DNA from: Daedaleopsis sinensis
Taxonomy: Eukaryota > Basidiomycota > Agaricomycetes > Polyporales > Polyporaceae
DNA length: 64,000 nucleotides
Direction of reading: 5' to 3'
Assembly (NCBI GenBank): GCA_033807695.1
Contig: CM066304.1
Location: 3,348,001 to 3,412,000, forward strand
Every line of letters begins with the position of its first letter. Positions within the stretch are counted from its first letter, which is position 1. Positions 11,678 through 22,330 of the stretch are shown here, one piece after another. The notes under the pieces were generated by a model, which was given only the letters and a program-made list of their open reading frames with translations, was not told where the DNA came from and searched no databases. The position numbers and the translations under genes were made by a program.

Positions 11678-12194
11678 ATGCAGAAGCTTGCCATCATATA
11701 TGCTGCTACCGCTTTCACGGTCTGCGTTCAAGGCGCATCTCTCACCGAGAGAAGTGAGTATCCGTCGCCATGCCCCCCTTCCATGACATGTCACACTTAC
11801 GCTCCTCTCTCCTCTATTCTCTCTAGTGTCGTGCTCCGCCACAGCGAATACTGGGATCATATGCGAGACGACTGCCGGTAGCCCGCTGGTCGCAGATTGC
11901 CAGGCAGCGGTTCGCTGGTTGCATAGTCACCGACCCACCGACCAGTGCAACCAGGGCAACGGTGGTGGCTCATTCTGCGCCTCGATAGTCTCCATTGGCA
12001 CATGCAAGATCGACATCTGCGGGCCGTTTGAGCAGAGACTCTATGCAGGGGTCAGCTGTAGTGGATACTTGCAGGCTCTCCTCGACGGCTGCAAACCTTG
12101 GCAGGGCCGCGTCGGCGGACAGATACATCCCGCGGATTGCGCTATGGAGTCCAGAAGAAACAAAGGCTACAGATTGCAGTTTTCTCACAGCTGA
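11678..12194 (+). CDS. Small secreted ten-cysteine protein (copy 2)
   Basis: Two exons, 11678-11753 and 11827-12194, with a 73-nt intron at the same place as in the copy at 9167; 147 aa. A signal peptide (LAIIYAATAFTVCVQG) is followed by a mature domain with ten cysteines in the same order: CETTAGSPLVADC, CNQGNGGGSFC, GTCKIDICG, WQGRVGGQ and a C-terminal GYRLQFSHS. The two copies share the motif skeleton but differ widely elsewhere, so the duplication is not recent. The spacing (about 2 kb) with a pseudogene between suggests an old local duplication. Probable role: secreted effector or antimicrobial; unproven. An unrelated minus-strand frame inside it (11970-12188) is a shadow. Confidence 0.75.
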
Positions 12195-13514
12195 GCGGTG
12201 CGTCCCATCCCAGGTGGCTTGTATGCACGGGGCAGTACTATGTAGTATCGCTCACACGTAATGATAACCTGCAGATCAGGAACAGACTGAGGATTCCCCT
12301 CCGAGGTTTCGCGGCGAGACTACTAGTATACTCTTTCGCCATTTCAATCATCGTCTGTGGTGTTCTAGCGCAATAGACGCCGCCATAGGGCGTGCTCAGA
12401 AGCACACATACCACGCTAGCTTAAACAATACCAGTCTGATATTGAGTGTACATTTGTCGGTTGAAACGTTGAAGTTCGGGTTCGCCGCGGCGTACTACTC
12501 GGGTTAACATCCCCGCGGACTCGGAGGCGATACCGTCAACTTGAAGCCCAGTGCGCTGCCCGACTCTACGGCAGGTATCTTGGTCAGACATGTCGATGTA
12601 CTCTATGGGGGCCTGTGAGTCGCAAGAGGTCGCAGGCGATTGTAAGTATTCCTGGACACGACTAGTGTTCAGGTCTTGTCAGGAGAATGCTCAAGTCCAT
12701 CTGGGGTGGGATAGCTGACTAAACCACGTGGTTTCGTGTTTCAGGTCGATTTAAATGGAAATTAGGTGCCACGGACCCCCTGGCACCTACTATTAACGGG
12801 TGGACCGTTCTGGGTCGGGTTGTGAGTCTTAGCTCCTAAATTAATAGATCTGGGGGATCTCGATGTGGGTCGTTCGTTGCTAGTTGGTCACTGTTGATAT
12901 TAATCTGTCGGTGAGCTTCGGGTTCGCGATACGTGTTTTCGCGGGAAATTCTGTGCGTGAGTCACTTGTTTATCGCGAGTGCTCGTCCGCTAACTGGTGG
13001 CGTAGGCCTTTTCTTCGTATTTGTGAGTGTCCCGACTTGCGGGTTCATAGCGTCGTATAATCCGCGCGAGACGGCTAGCTTTCTTGGTGCCGAGGCGAAG
13101 CAGAGGGAACGGTGTCATGTCTCGTCGTGCTCGTTCACGCCGAAGCGTCGATATGGTGGGGTACTGCGTGAAGCTGATGTATTCGTTGTAATCGCGAGAA
13201 GGGAGACCGTACAATGCAAGAAACGACTCGTGGAGCTGAAACCGAGGCGAGCGACTAGTTACGTAGTGGCGTGCCGGGGGTATCGAATAGCGAGGAGGGA
13301 CGATGGGACTGGTCTCGTCGCGGGGACGCCGGTGTATAGGCATTCAAGTTCGTCTCGTGTGGCGCTGCGACGGAGGGGATTCTGCGAGGCGACGTACTCG
13401 TTCTTAACTGTCGGGTGGTGGCACAGAATAAGCCCAGGAGGACGGGGTTGCGGTGCGTTCTGGTGAACGTGATGTGAGGCGGCTTGCGTGTCGTCTAAAG
13501 GGCTAGGCCTGACC
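12195..13514. other. Intergenic: left edge of the accessory block
   Basis: No supportable gene. It contains a perfect 14-bp palindrome AAACCACGTGGTTT (12721-12734) and a short hairpin, AGGTGCCA/TGGCACCT with a 9-nt loop (12764-12788). From about 12.7 kb onward CpG-rich sequence becomes common, and the gene content changes from conserved host genes to unknown or accessory ones. The long plus-strand frame 12933-13466 has a GTG start and no protein-like features. Confidence 0.4.
12764..12788. repeat. Short perfect hairpin
   Basis: Eight-base arms AGGTGCCA and TGGCACCT enclose a 9-nt loop. It lies in the transition zone between host flank and accessory block. It might be a Helitron-like 3' hairpin, but no CTRR end follows within about 15 nt, so no element is assigned. 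Confidence 0.4.
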
Positions 13515-15143
13515 TCAACTGGGTAACGTCGTCAGAAGGGATGATGACGCACCTCGTCCCGCCTCGTTGGAACCTTGAGAAGACGATATGGGGTACGGGC
13601 TGGTAGATCCTTCTCCCGACACATCTGGTCTTGTGAATGTCACTGGGGGTTGGCGTCTCGCGCCGCTCTCGTCGATGCGGGGGTAGTTGGTAAGGTGAAG
13701 GAAGAAGAGGTCGTGGGGCTCGTATGGCTTGTCTTGAGGTATCCGGTAGGATACGCGCGGAGGTGGAGGCTGAGGCGAGTATGACGCGCGTGGTGTAATC
13801 GACTCTTGCGAGCGCGACGGTGATTCTGTATGTCTGGAATATATGGATCTCACGTCGTCTCTGTCTTCGGGCGGGACGCGGTCCCTGGGGATAAGCGGTT
13901 CCATAGACGACGTGGTATGGGGGGTCGTCGGCGATGGTTGACCGCTCCCGTAGGATGGCCTATGTGGTTCGAGGCGAATGTTCCACGACTCGCGGGACCT
14001 TGGTCGGGGTAGGGGAGGCGTTCGTGGTGGATATGTGAACGGTGGCACGGAGCTCGTAGACATGGTGAGAGCGGGTGACGATATGGGGAGAACTGAGCGG
14101 GAATTCGTGCGGCCGACGTTCTCGTTGAGTGATGACGGTGTTCCGGGCGGTGGCAAGATGTCGGGGTCGGCCATGCTGTACCGTCTGGAGACAGGACAGA
14201 TGCGAGTGTTCGGTAGGGATCGAGATCGAACGAGACGTTGAACTCTCGTCCATAGGTCGAGGTGCACCGTCCTTTCTGGCCAGTATTCCACCGACACGTG
14301 AGCGAAAGCGACACCGCTTTTCGCCAGCTTGCTGTTGTGCACTACGAACGTAACAGTGTGTCGCTCCACGGACAGTACATTCGATATGCTCCCAATGGCG
14401 ATCGTACGGACGGGGGATAAGAGGTCTCCATCGAGTTCGCTGACCGGACCTACTTGAGAGCTTCGGTCGTTGTGCACAACGATGAGCACGACACTGCGTC
14501 CCACTCGGAGAGGGTACTGCGGTGGGGCGACTACAGCGCACAAAACGATGTCCGTGCATCCGGACGTCTGCGATGGGGGCGTGCCGTCTATGCGGGTGGG
14601 TTCGGTGACATAGACTCGCATAGCGAGGTCCTTCGATGATATCGGCTGTCGGTACGATGACAGGTCAGCGCGCGTCGGGATCGATGTGCGAACTAAAAGT
14701 ACTTGACGGTTCTCGACGATGGTCCGAGAAATCGGATGTGTGACCGTCGCCCCTGAGTCTGCGTGATGGCGAGAGAGGGCGCGACGATCGAGGGAGGGTG
14801 AAATGGGGGCGTTGATGGTACTGGAGACGGCTGCGATGTTGTTCGAGTGCATGGCGAATGATTTGTTCGAGGTTGGTGGGGGGACGAGTCGATAAAAAGG
14901 ACGACGTGTATTTGAGAGATGGGCGTGTGAATCTCCGTGACTTCGGTGACGATTGGAAAAGGCTTGGTGCGCGGAGAGTTGCGACGCGTGGGGTTGGAAG
15001 GGGCATTTGGGGCCGCCGCCTTCCGTAGTGGTTTGGTCGTTCGAATTCTCCGAAGGGGCGCTGTAAGGGCGGTGATAGCCGAATTCGCCGTGAGTGGGCC
15101 AGAGTCGTCCGCATGAAGAGGGCGCACTGCGCTGAACTATCAT
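13515..15143 (-). CDS. Uncharacterised 542-aa protein with disordered tail
   Basis: A single uninterrupted frame; the first ATG is at 15143 (upstream frame only has a TTG). The N-terminal 160 residues are Ser/His/Arg-rich. Residues of about 190-310 look folded, with alternating hydrophobic segments (DIVLCAVVAPPQYPL, SVVLIVVHNDRSS, HTVTFVVHNSKLA) that could be a beta-rich domain. The C-terminal 220 residues, from a Met at about 14,175, are Pro/Ser/Arg-rich and disordered. I recognise no family. The frame has no introns, unlike most nearby genes, so it may be a late, rapidly evolving gene or a GC-driven open frame. Other long minus-strand frames in the same stretch are shadows. Confidence 0.4.
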   Translation of the reverse strand: MIVQRSAPSSCGRLWPTHGEFGYHRPYSAPSENSNDQTTTEGGGPKCPFQPHASQLSAHQAFSNRHRSHGDSHAHLSNTRRPFYRLVPPPTSNKSFAMHSNNIAAVSSTINAPISPSLDRRALSRHHADSGATVTHPISRTIVENRQVLLVRTSIPTRADLSSYRQPISSKDLAMRVYVTEPTRIDGTPPSQTSGCTDIVLCAVVAPPQYPLRVGRSVVLIVVHNDRSSQVGPVSELDGDLLSPVRTIAIGSISNVLSVERHTVTFVVHNSKLAKSGVAFAHVSVEYWPERTVHLDLWTRVQRLVRSRSLPNTRICPVSRRYSMADPDILPPPGTPSSLNENVGRTNSRSVLPISSPALTMSTSSVPPFTYPPRTPPLPRPRSRESWNIRLEPHRPSYGSGQPSPTTPHTTSSMEPLIPRDRVPPEDRDDVRSIYSRHTESPSRSQESITPRASYSPQPPPPRVSYRIPQDKPYEPHDLFFLHLTNYPRIDESGARRQPPVTFTRPDVSGEGSTSPYPISSSQGSNEAGRGASSSLLTTLPS

Positions 15144-15759
15144 AGCTACTCGACTTGGCAAGCGCAACTGGTCGTCGAGGGACAGCCCTTGCGCCTAGGC
15201 GCAGTCAGTCCGTCGGGCATCCTCCCGGTCATTGGCGACTTAGTTCAGGAACACAGTTGATACACGAATGTACTTCTGGGTAGAGAGACCACTGGCCAGA
15301 CAGCATGTTCACTGTCCGATGAAACGGATGTGCCGATGTTGTGTGTAGAGTCCGGGTCTTCGACTTGACAAAGTTCGGCTGAAACCATCCGAATTTACGA
15401 TCGTTCGGTGCCCGGTCGCTGGCGTCAGAGAAGGGAGAGAGTGCGATGGAGCGTGTGGTCGCTTTTGTAGGGATATTGGTACTACGATACGATCGTTGCG
15501 GTGTCCGACTTGCGTAGCCAATCTCTCGATGCTTGTAAGGAGTACTCGCGGTAAGAAACATCCTAGTTGCGGATGCCCGTATCCATTGCTATGGGTCAGG
15601 CGGATTACGTGAGGACGTTCCCACGGTCCATAACGGAAACCGTGCTTCGATTTCTCCCGGGCACTCCCCTAGACAAGCACGATTCACCACTACCTCCTGC
15701 CCCCCTCTGTACGTCGAGACTCCACCGCTCGTCCTGCACTCTGTGTCTCTCACTCTCGA
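15144..15759. other. Intergenic
   Basis: Between divergently placed genes. Short frames exist on both strands (15229-15561 minus and the start of 15567-16289 plus); neither is supportable. A further 5' exon of the membrane-protein gene may be hidden here. Confidence 0.4.
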
Positions 15760-17181
15760 ATGTACCTTATCGGGAACTTCGCACCCGTGAGCGTTTTATG
15801 CCTCCGAGTGGAGCAAATTACCTATGCCTCCCGCGGTCTACCGTGGGTGTTTTATCAGATGTCTGCAGGAGCCCCGTTCACCGACCCTTACTGGGTCTTC
15901 AAGAGGTCTTGGATGTTCGGCTTCGTTGGATCCGAGCAGACTATCCGGGCCTTTCGTGCCCTTTATCTGGACGGACAATGCGTTATTCCCGCCTTCTACG
16001 CGTCACCCGGAACGTATCGAGTCGCGCAAGTCCTAACGTCCCTCTCGCGCCGGGGATGGTGCTCGCCCGAGGTCGAAACCTTCAGTGTCATAGCTGCTGT
16101 GTTACCTGGGGAGATGGATCCAGATGGGTACCGTGGACCGAGGTTCAAGCAGGGGGCCACTGGAGATTCTGTCATCACGACGGGACCAGTTGCGGAGTTC
16201 CTTGCATGTTCCTTGAAATCCGACGCGGCTGGGCCCTCTGGTGGTCGCGCTATCGTCCCACACACCGTGGCTGTAGTGCGCATAGCTAGGGTCCCGGGCC
16301 CGCGGGAGCGCGTTGCTCTGAAACTGCCGAAGATATCTGTCTTCGTCCCGATCTCCGTTAGCGTGGCAGCCGCGTTACTCTGTCTTGCGGAGGGAGACTG
16401 GACGATGTTCATTACCCTCTCGTTCGGCATCGCGTTGGGCGGTTTCGTATCGTCGTGTCTTCGTGGCGCGTACCTAACCTTCGTCCGTCCTGACGAAACC
16501 GCTACGTCTGACTGCGAGGCCGGGGACGGATTTCTGGACGGAGGAAGGGACTTCGTCGTTCTGAAGGGGTCGGTGGCAGCGATCCGCTGCGTTACAAGGG
16601 GTGGATTCGCCATCAACTTCAATCTCAACGGGCCCTCTAGGATCCTTGGCTTCGTGGGCAGGGTTCTCTCCGCCCAGTGTATACTCCAAGTCTTCATCGT
16701 TCCGTTCGGCTCGGCACGTGGCCAGGTTTACTTCACGACATCGACGCTAGTCTCGTGGCTGTTCAATGCCTACATCGTATCGCAGGAGAAGGCCGCTTGG
16801 GAGCGTCTCGTGCTCGTCGATCTTTTCAAAGCCCAAACCATCGAGCGTCTAGGGTTTGGCACGCGAACGGCAGCTGTCATCTTCATGATGCAGGTGCTGA
16901 AGCCAGCAAACCTAGAGACGCAGCTTTCCGACCTGTTCCCCGACGACACGCCTGTATGGAGGGTGTGGAGGGAAACTGTCGTCCGTATGCTAACGGTTCC
17001 CAACGCCGACCCGGTGGATGCGTATGTCAAACACGCGTCCGCGTTGGGTCCTATCGGGCGGCAGACGTTGGAAACGCTCTTGGCCGACGCGTGCGATGCC
17101 GTCAGGTTTTTCCGAACGTATTCGGGCGCAAGTCGGGACGGCGGTGATCGTGCGGTAGGTCCTGAATTTGTGTACGCGTGA
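15760..17181 (+). CDS. Multipass membrane protein of a basidiomycete-specific family
   Basis: An uninterrupted frame of 473 aa from an ATG at 15760. Several hydrophobic segments are visible, notably near residues 190-235 (VFVPISVSVAAALLCLAEGD, FITLSFGIALGGFVSS) and 300-345 (ILQVFIVPFGSARGQ, TSTLVSWLFNAYIVSQ). Landmarks towards the C-terminus, LGFGTRTAAVIFMMQVL and LFPDDTPVWRVWRETVV, fit my memory of a conserved, multi-copy hypothetical membrane-protein family in agaricomycetes that has a TPVWxxW motif. Function is unknown. The N-terminus may be extended by an upstream exon. Overlapping frames on both strands are shadows. Confidence 0.65.
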   Translation: MYLIGNFAPVSVLCLRVEQITYASRGLPWVFYQMSAGAPFTDPYWVFKRSWMFGFVGSEQTIRAFRALYLDGQCVIPAFYASPGTYRVAQVLTSLSRRGWCSPEVETFSVIAAVLPGEMDPDGYRGPRFKQGATGDSVITTGPVAEFLACSLKSDAAGPSGGRAIVPHTVAVVRIARVPGPRERVALKLPKISVFVPISVSVAAALLCLAEGDWTMFITLSFGIALGGFVSSCLRGAYLTFVRPDETATSDCEAGDGFLDGGRDFVVLKGSVAAIRCVTRGGFAINFNLNGPSRILGFVGRVLSAQCILQVFIVPFGSARGQVYFTTSTLVSWLFNAYIVSQEKAAWERLVLVDLFKAQTIERLGFGTRTAAVIFMMQVLKPANLETQLSDLFPDDTPVWRVWRETVVRMLTVPNADPVDAYVKHASALGPIGRQTLETLLADACDAVRFFRTYSGASRDGGDRAVGPEFVYA

Positions 17182-18395
17182 AGGAGCCGCATCATGATGG
17201 GTGTGCTGACGCGTTGGGTTTTTATAGCTGTCGTAGTGCCGCACGCCTTGATGTTCGTAGTCTGATCGTGCCTGCAGCTGTGCAATGTCTCGAGTGAAGG
17301 ATAGGGACGAAGGATGGTAGGGCGTGTCGCGACGCTGGTTGTGATATGTATCGATTCGATCGAAATCTTTGTCGGAATTTGTATAGTTGGTTTCTTGGTC
17401 GCATGGCGTGATGTGTGCAAATTCTCTCGTGCCGCGCGCGTGGAATGGTAGTAGCATTCGGGCCGCACTCTTTGTAAGGTAGCGGGAATAGCATCGACGT
17501 TGCACGCAGTCGCCTTCGAGTTGCGAGCACCTAGCTTGTGGTGACCGCTTATTCGCTCGAATGACTGCTTTCCTACTGTGTTTGTCCTATCGATTTTCAC
17601 CGCTATTGTAGCACACGACTGCGCGGAGGAAACGGTATGATGAAACGAGGTACGGTACGAAGGGGGCGCGTAGGTGAGATTACGCACTTACGTCCAGTAC
17701 CTGCGTTCGTGCGCCCACCACGCCTGCGCCCATACCTGCTTGCTGCTGCCTGCCGAGCCTGCTCCATTCGCCCGCACCCTTCGTTCGCGTTGTCGTCCCC
17801 ACCGTCCACGCTTGTAGCCGGCTGAATGGGCAAAAAAGGAACAAGGAGTAGGGTGAGTCTGCTCGTGCTGCGCATACGTGCGTGATAGAGCGAACGTGTC
17901 TCGTGCTACCTTTGACTGCGCTTCTTAGCTTTACGAGAGACGGCGTGCGTGGGTGTGCGTGTCGAATGCATCGACAGACGAGGTTCTATGCGGACACACC
18001 TACTCATCTAGAAAAACCCCTAAGCCTACTAGATAAAACTTGCAGCAACTTTGATAAATTGTTCGATGAGTAGCGAATATACATTTTGGTAAGGCGGGTG
18101 CAAACTGAGCAGAAATAGCGTTTCACTTGCAGTGGAACTGTAGTGTGGTAGCACGGGAATATAATCATCACTGCAATCATTCACACGGATAATGATGAGA
18201 CATCGAAAGAGATATATATCGAACAGCACGTTAATACATGAGCAGTGTATAGACAGAAGGTCGTAGCGGCGAGGGACGTCCCACGTTGTTCTCCTCAGCC
18301 GTCAGTGCACGCATAGCCCCTGCAACTGTGCGTGTTGAGGGCGGCAGTTCCAGACGTGTGCGTGATACGCGAAACGGCGTGTTGCATGTGACAGA
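17182..18395. other. Intergenic
   Basis: No gene identified. Composition moves from GC-rich to AT-richer at about 17.9-18.0 kb, the left edge of the gene-poor zone. Confidence 0.45.
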
Positions 18396-18700
18396 TCAGC
18401 ACGAGCGGAAACTGATGGGGCAGGGAACGAAGGAGTCGGTGGGGTAGTTGGCCGCGTCGGCATAGAAGTGCGGCAGCTCTGAGTCGTCCAAGTCCTTCTG
18501 GCCGTCGTACATGTACTGAGCGCGTTCTGTGTGCGTGTGCATGAGCAAGTCAATAGCTATTGGCATGAGAGTGTGTGAGAAGGCGGACACACAGTCGAGG
18601 CTCCGGTCGAGCTCGTCGACGGGCTGGTACGTGTGCGCGCCGGACACTCCCTCGACTCGCCCTGTCTCTATACAGACGACGCGGGCTTGAACGTTGTATC
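18396..18700 (-). CDS. Possible 3' exon of an unknown gene
   Basis: A minus-strand frame reads VVCIETGRVEGVSGAHTYQP, ELDRSLDCVSAFSHTLMP and ELPHFYADAANYPTDSFVP and stops at 18396. The composition is protein-like and a GTATGT...CAG intron can be drawn just upstream (about 18,730-18,765). No upstream exons join cleanly, and no family is recognised. It could be the end of a decayed gene whose upstream part overlaps the 172-bp duplication described next. Confidence 0.25.
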
Positions 18701-18813
18701 GCATGGGCACAGGTCGCGAGGGCTGCTGCTGACGTGTGAGTAACCTCGGCGGTACATACCTGTGACCGGCCGCGGCTGGTTTCATGCTCGATGCGCGATG
18801 ACATTTGGATATG

Positions 18814-19160
18814 GTACGAGGCACGAGGGTCAGCTACTCAGAGGCATCCCACACCCCTGCGTGTGTCGCGGGAGGCAAGGGATGCTTCTGGGAGACATAT
18901 AGAATGTAAGTACCGTTCGAGGTACACAGAGGGTGGTGCCTACGTGCGAAGCTGGTACTGTGCACTCTCAACAGACCGTGGCGATTGGACACGGTACGAG
19001 GCACAATTCATTGAAGAAGGTCGGCCGCTGAGAGGCATTCCGTGCGCCCTGTGTTCGTGACGGGTTGCGAGAGATGTTTCCGGGCTAGCATGTACGAGAC
19101 ATGTACCGTTCGCCAGAGTATGGAGTGAGGTGGTGCTTACCTGGGTACCGCGTTGTGGAA
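18814..19160. repeat. Diverged direct duplication of about 172 bp
   Basis: Two adjacent units share ordered blocks: TGGTACGAGGCAC / GGTACGAGGCAC (about 18,816 and 18,989), AGAGGCATCCC / AGAGGCATTCC, a GTACCGTTCG block, and GGTGGTGCCTAC / GGTGGTGCTTAC at their ends. The spacing is about 172 bp and identity is moderate, so the duplication is old. On the minus strand each unit would supply a similar pair of splice-like sites, so it may be a duplicated exon-intron segment. Confidence 0.5.
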
Positions 19161-22100
19161 CTATCGGTATGTCAGAGCATTGGCAGAGACTCGCTTGCAT
19201 CGTTACGCAGGGAGCATGTACTTTGCTGCATACACGTCGAGCGAGACAATCAAAGTCTCAGTACTCATCTGCTGTTCCGTCTGTGCTAAAAGGACGACGC
19301 GCCTGTAGCTGCCAATAGAGCGTGGCGGCTAAAAGAGCATGTACTCCGCAGGTAGATTGACTGTGGTCAGTGTTCGATGCGTAGCGCGGGACAGCTCTAC
19401 AGAGAGTCGCTGTATGCTCCCCCATGGATGGAGGGAGCTTGCGGGAGTGGCGTACGAAGCCTAAGAAGGTTGACGAGAGGTCTGGAGAGGCGGTGTGCGA
19501 AGTTGAACGTAAACCAATGCTGTGAACAGATGTGTCACGAGAGAGGTGGTAAGGAGGGATGCACTCGGTCGGGATCGGAGCGGAGGTAGGGAAGAGCAGG
19601 TGACGAGTGGCAGGAATCCAGTATTGAAAACCCGCTCGGATAGCTCCGAATCGGCAGGCGCCCTTGCCCGTTCATTTTGCCAAGTTCGCATCCTGAGCAC
19701 GGTCAAGGCTCGAAAGGCAGTCACGTAGTGTGAACCCCTATGAGATTGATTGTATGTATGTATCTACCTATTATAGTATGTTTTGTGAGCAAAGGTAAGA
19801 ATTCATATACATCTTAGAAAGCAATGGGCATTCGTAAGTAAGTAGCTGCTAAGTTGCTAATAATTTGACGGGGAGTAGTTGATTACTAGGCTGGTATCTT
19901 GCAAAAGAATCCTGGCCGAGACCGGTGAGAGTTCTGGTCACGGTATCTTCTCGATGGCGCTCTCCTCGCTCAGAGACTGTATCGGATCATCTTGTGACTC
20001 ACTCTGCTCGTCCCTGAATTATGAGACCCAATGTTGCTGAGTCTCCGGCGATGTCTGTGATATTACACTCCTGCCGATGGCTAAAAACAATGCTGAATGT
20101 CAACTGGATTCTAGTACGTCTATCACACCCTGTTGCTGTGCTATGGGTGCCCCCGTCGGGCTCATGTGTTTCCACCGTGTAGAGGAGTTGGCTGTGGCAA
20201 TTGCTCAACAATGTGCTGTCCATGCCCATGTAATAAGCTTCCAAACCTCACTCCTGTAATGAAGAGTCAGAGTGTCTAGATCGTCCACTGTTTGGTTTGA
20301 GCATTTGTGATGCTAGACTTAATGTTCTAATGATCACGAGTGAGTCCGAGCGCAATTGCACTACTATCACCTGACTATGCTATGAGGTGCAGTCAGTTTC
20401 CCAAACATGCCAGCCATTGGTAGCCGATAACACATAAGTAATAACGAAATTGCACAAGCTATGATTGGCTGCGGAATGATATGAACCACATATCGTGCAG
20501 TATATTATGGTGACGACCAACAGGTGGAGAACGCGCAATGTGTCAATGCTTGCTCGTGTAGGAACTCATTATTCTGTTGTAGCAGTTATGTTTTCTAAAT
20601 ACCATTGTAGTGTCAATTGGTTTTTGGTACGTCATAAGAGCACTGACGAGTGCAAACGACTTCCAAAGCAAATTGTTGCCACATTCGACGAGGTGCACAA
20701 CTTCCTGTCAACATGTTCTTCGTCTGCGGGCCGTTGCATTGTTTCAGAGTTAGATGACGCTCTCCAGAACATACAGCGGTTAAAGTCTGCTTCACCGTAA
20801 CTGCCAAAGAGGTCATCATAGTATGTGGTTTCTACAAGCACCCAAATCATAGTGAACTGCTCGTCCAACCTCGAGGACTCAGATGCCCAGGATGCCATGT
20901 TGGTGCCATTCAATTTATTGCTGCGATCAGGACAGACATATTGCCATTCTCATTATAGAGGATACACCGTAGACCTTGCATTGGCGAACAACTGACCTTA
21001 TGTAGGTTTTTGGAAAATGTGTGTAGGGACCAATTATCGTCTGCTCCCTTGCTCCATGGTTCGAAACTCGCCAAAAATTGCAGTCTAAGCTGATACTTGT
21101 CGTCGCTACGGGTCATGTTGCAAGTGAATTATATTGCAATGTCTACCTGACAGTGTATGGATTTGGTTCATTGTCCCGATTAATCACATTTATTCTCTAC
21201 TTGATCTCCTATTTTCTCCTTTCTTGTTGAATGGGAAAGTCAGTCACTTAATTCATTTAATGCTCTCAATGTGTGTCCTTCTTACAGAGAGAGACAGACA
21301 GAGATTCGTGAGATGAATGAAGGAAGGAATTGGGGATTCATGTAGATTTAAAGTGGATGATCCCATAGTTGTCTGGGACTGGATAGTCACAAGTTATACT
21401 GGTCTAGACCAGATGAGTCTTTCTCCCTATGGGCAGAAATACTAGCGAAATGTCTCGATTGTCTTGCATTCCAACATTTTTAATATGTCAGATGTGGGTT
21501 CCTGGGTTGCTATATGGGATATGGTGTTGATTGCCCCTCGTGGGCCTGGCGGTGTATGTACGGCGACTCTGAATACTGATACCAAAGTGTACTTGTATTC
21601 TGCGTGGTCAGCGACATGCAGCATGTAACTGAACACGTTTATGCAAATCAATGTGTGATGTTTGCGAGGGATTTCTGCAAGTAATTGGTTTCATGGGTAT
21701 TGACGGTAGCGCAGTGATCCTTAATGCGTACAGGATCAGTTTCCAGTTTGGTCTAATGTGTCTAAGGCCTGACAGGGACCTCTCTCCGTCGGTGATTAGC
21801 CAGTGTATCAACACTGTTCCGAGCTGTATCCTTCAGTTCAAGATATGGTATGCATCAACTTGCTGGTGCCTGGTACGAAAGTATATAATGACAGATTTGT
21901 TGTTTTGTAACGTATAATCTGTTGTTGTTGTATATCGTGTATGGGACAGATCGTGTGGAGTCGATAGTTCCCGAGGTATTCTTGAGTGGCCAATAAGAAG
22001 GATCAATAGGTGTTAGAGAATGCATGAATCTTTCTCGTGCAACTGATTATCGATACAGAATAATATGTGGCATTGCGAGTTAGTGGTATATCAGACCCAT

Positions 22101-22330
22101 TGAAAATTGCGTTTAATATGCCATCGCTACTTATGCCTACCATGAGGTTGACAGTACCAACTCGAGGACCTGGACAACGATGGCCTTCTCATTAGTAGCT
22201 GGATCTTACAATATACACGTAATTTGAATCGTTAATATGTTGGATGTGTGAATTCCTCGCACGGGATCCGTCGGGCCGCACAGTTACTGTAGGTGACGGA
22301 TGATGTTAGCATCACGGGTGACATTGGTAG
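19161..22330. other. AT-richer gene-poor region
   Basis: No supportable gene. Frames are short and interrupted on both strands. Some (20495-20800 plus, 20632-20913 and 20910-21116 minus) have protein-like stretches such as EQFTMIWVLVETTYYDDLF, which could be fragments of decayed genes or transposons. A short ATGT microsatellite (TGTATGTATGTATC) lies near 19,751. Confidence 0.4.

Noticed and set aside
12933..13466. A 177-codon plus-strand frame at the left edge of the block
   Set aside because: GTG start, no domain, arginine-rich composition typical of random GC-rich frames.
15567..16289. A 240-codon plus-strand frame
   Set aside because: It overlaps the 473-aa membrane protein in a different frame; that protein has clear hydrophobic segments and family motifs, this frame has neither.
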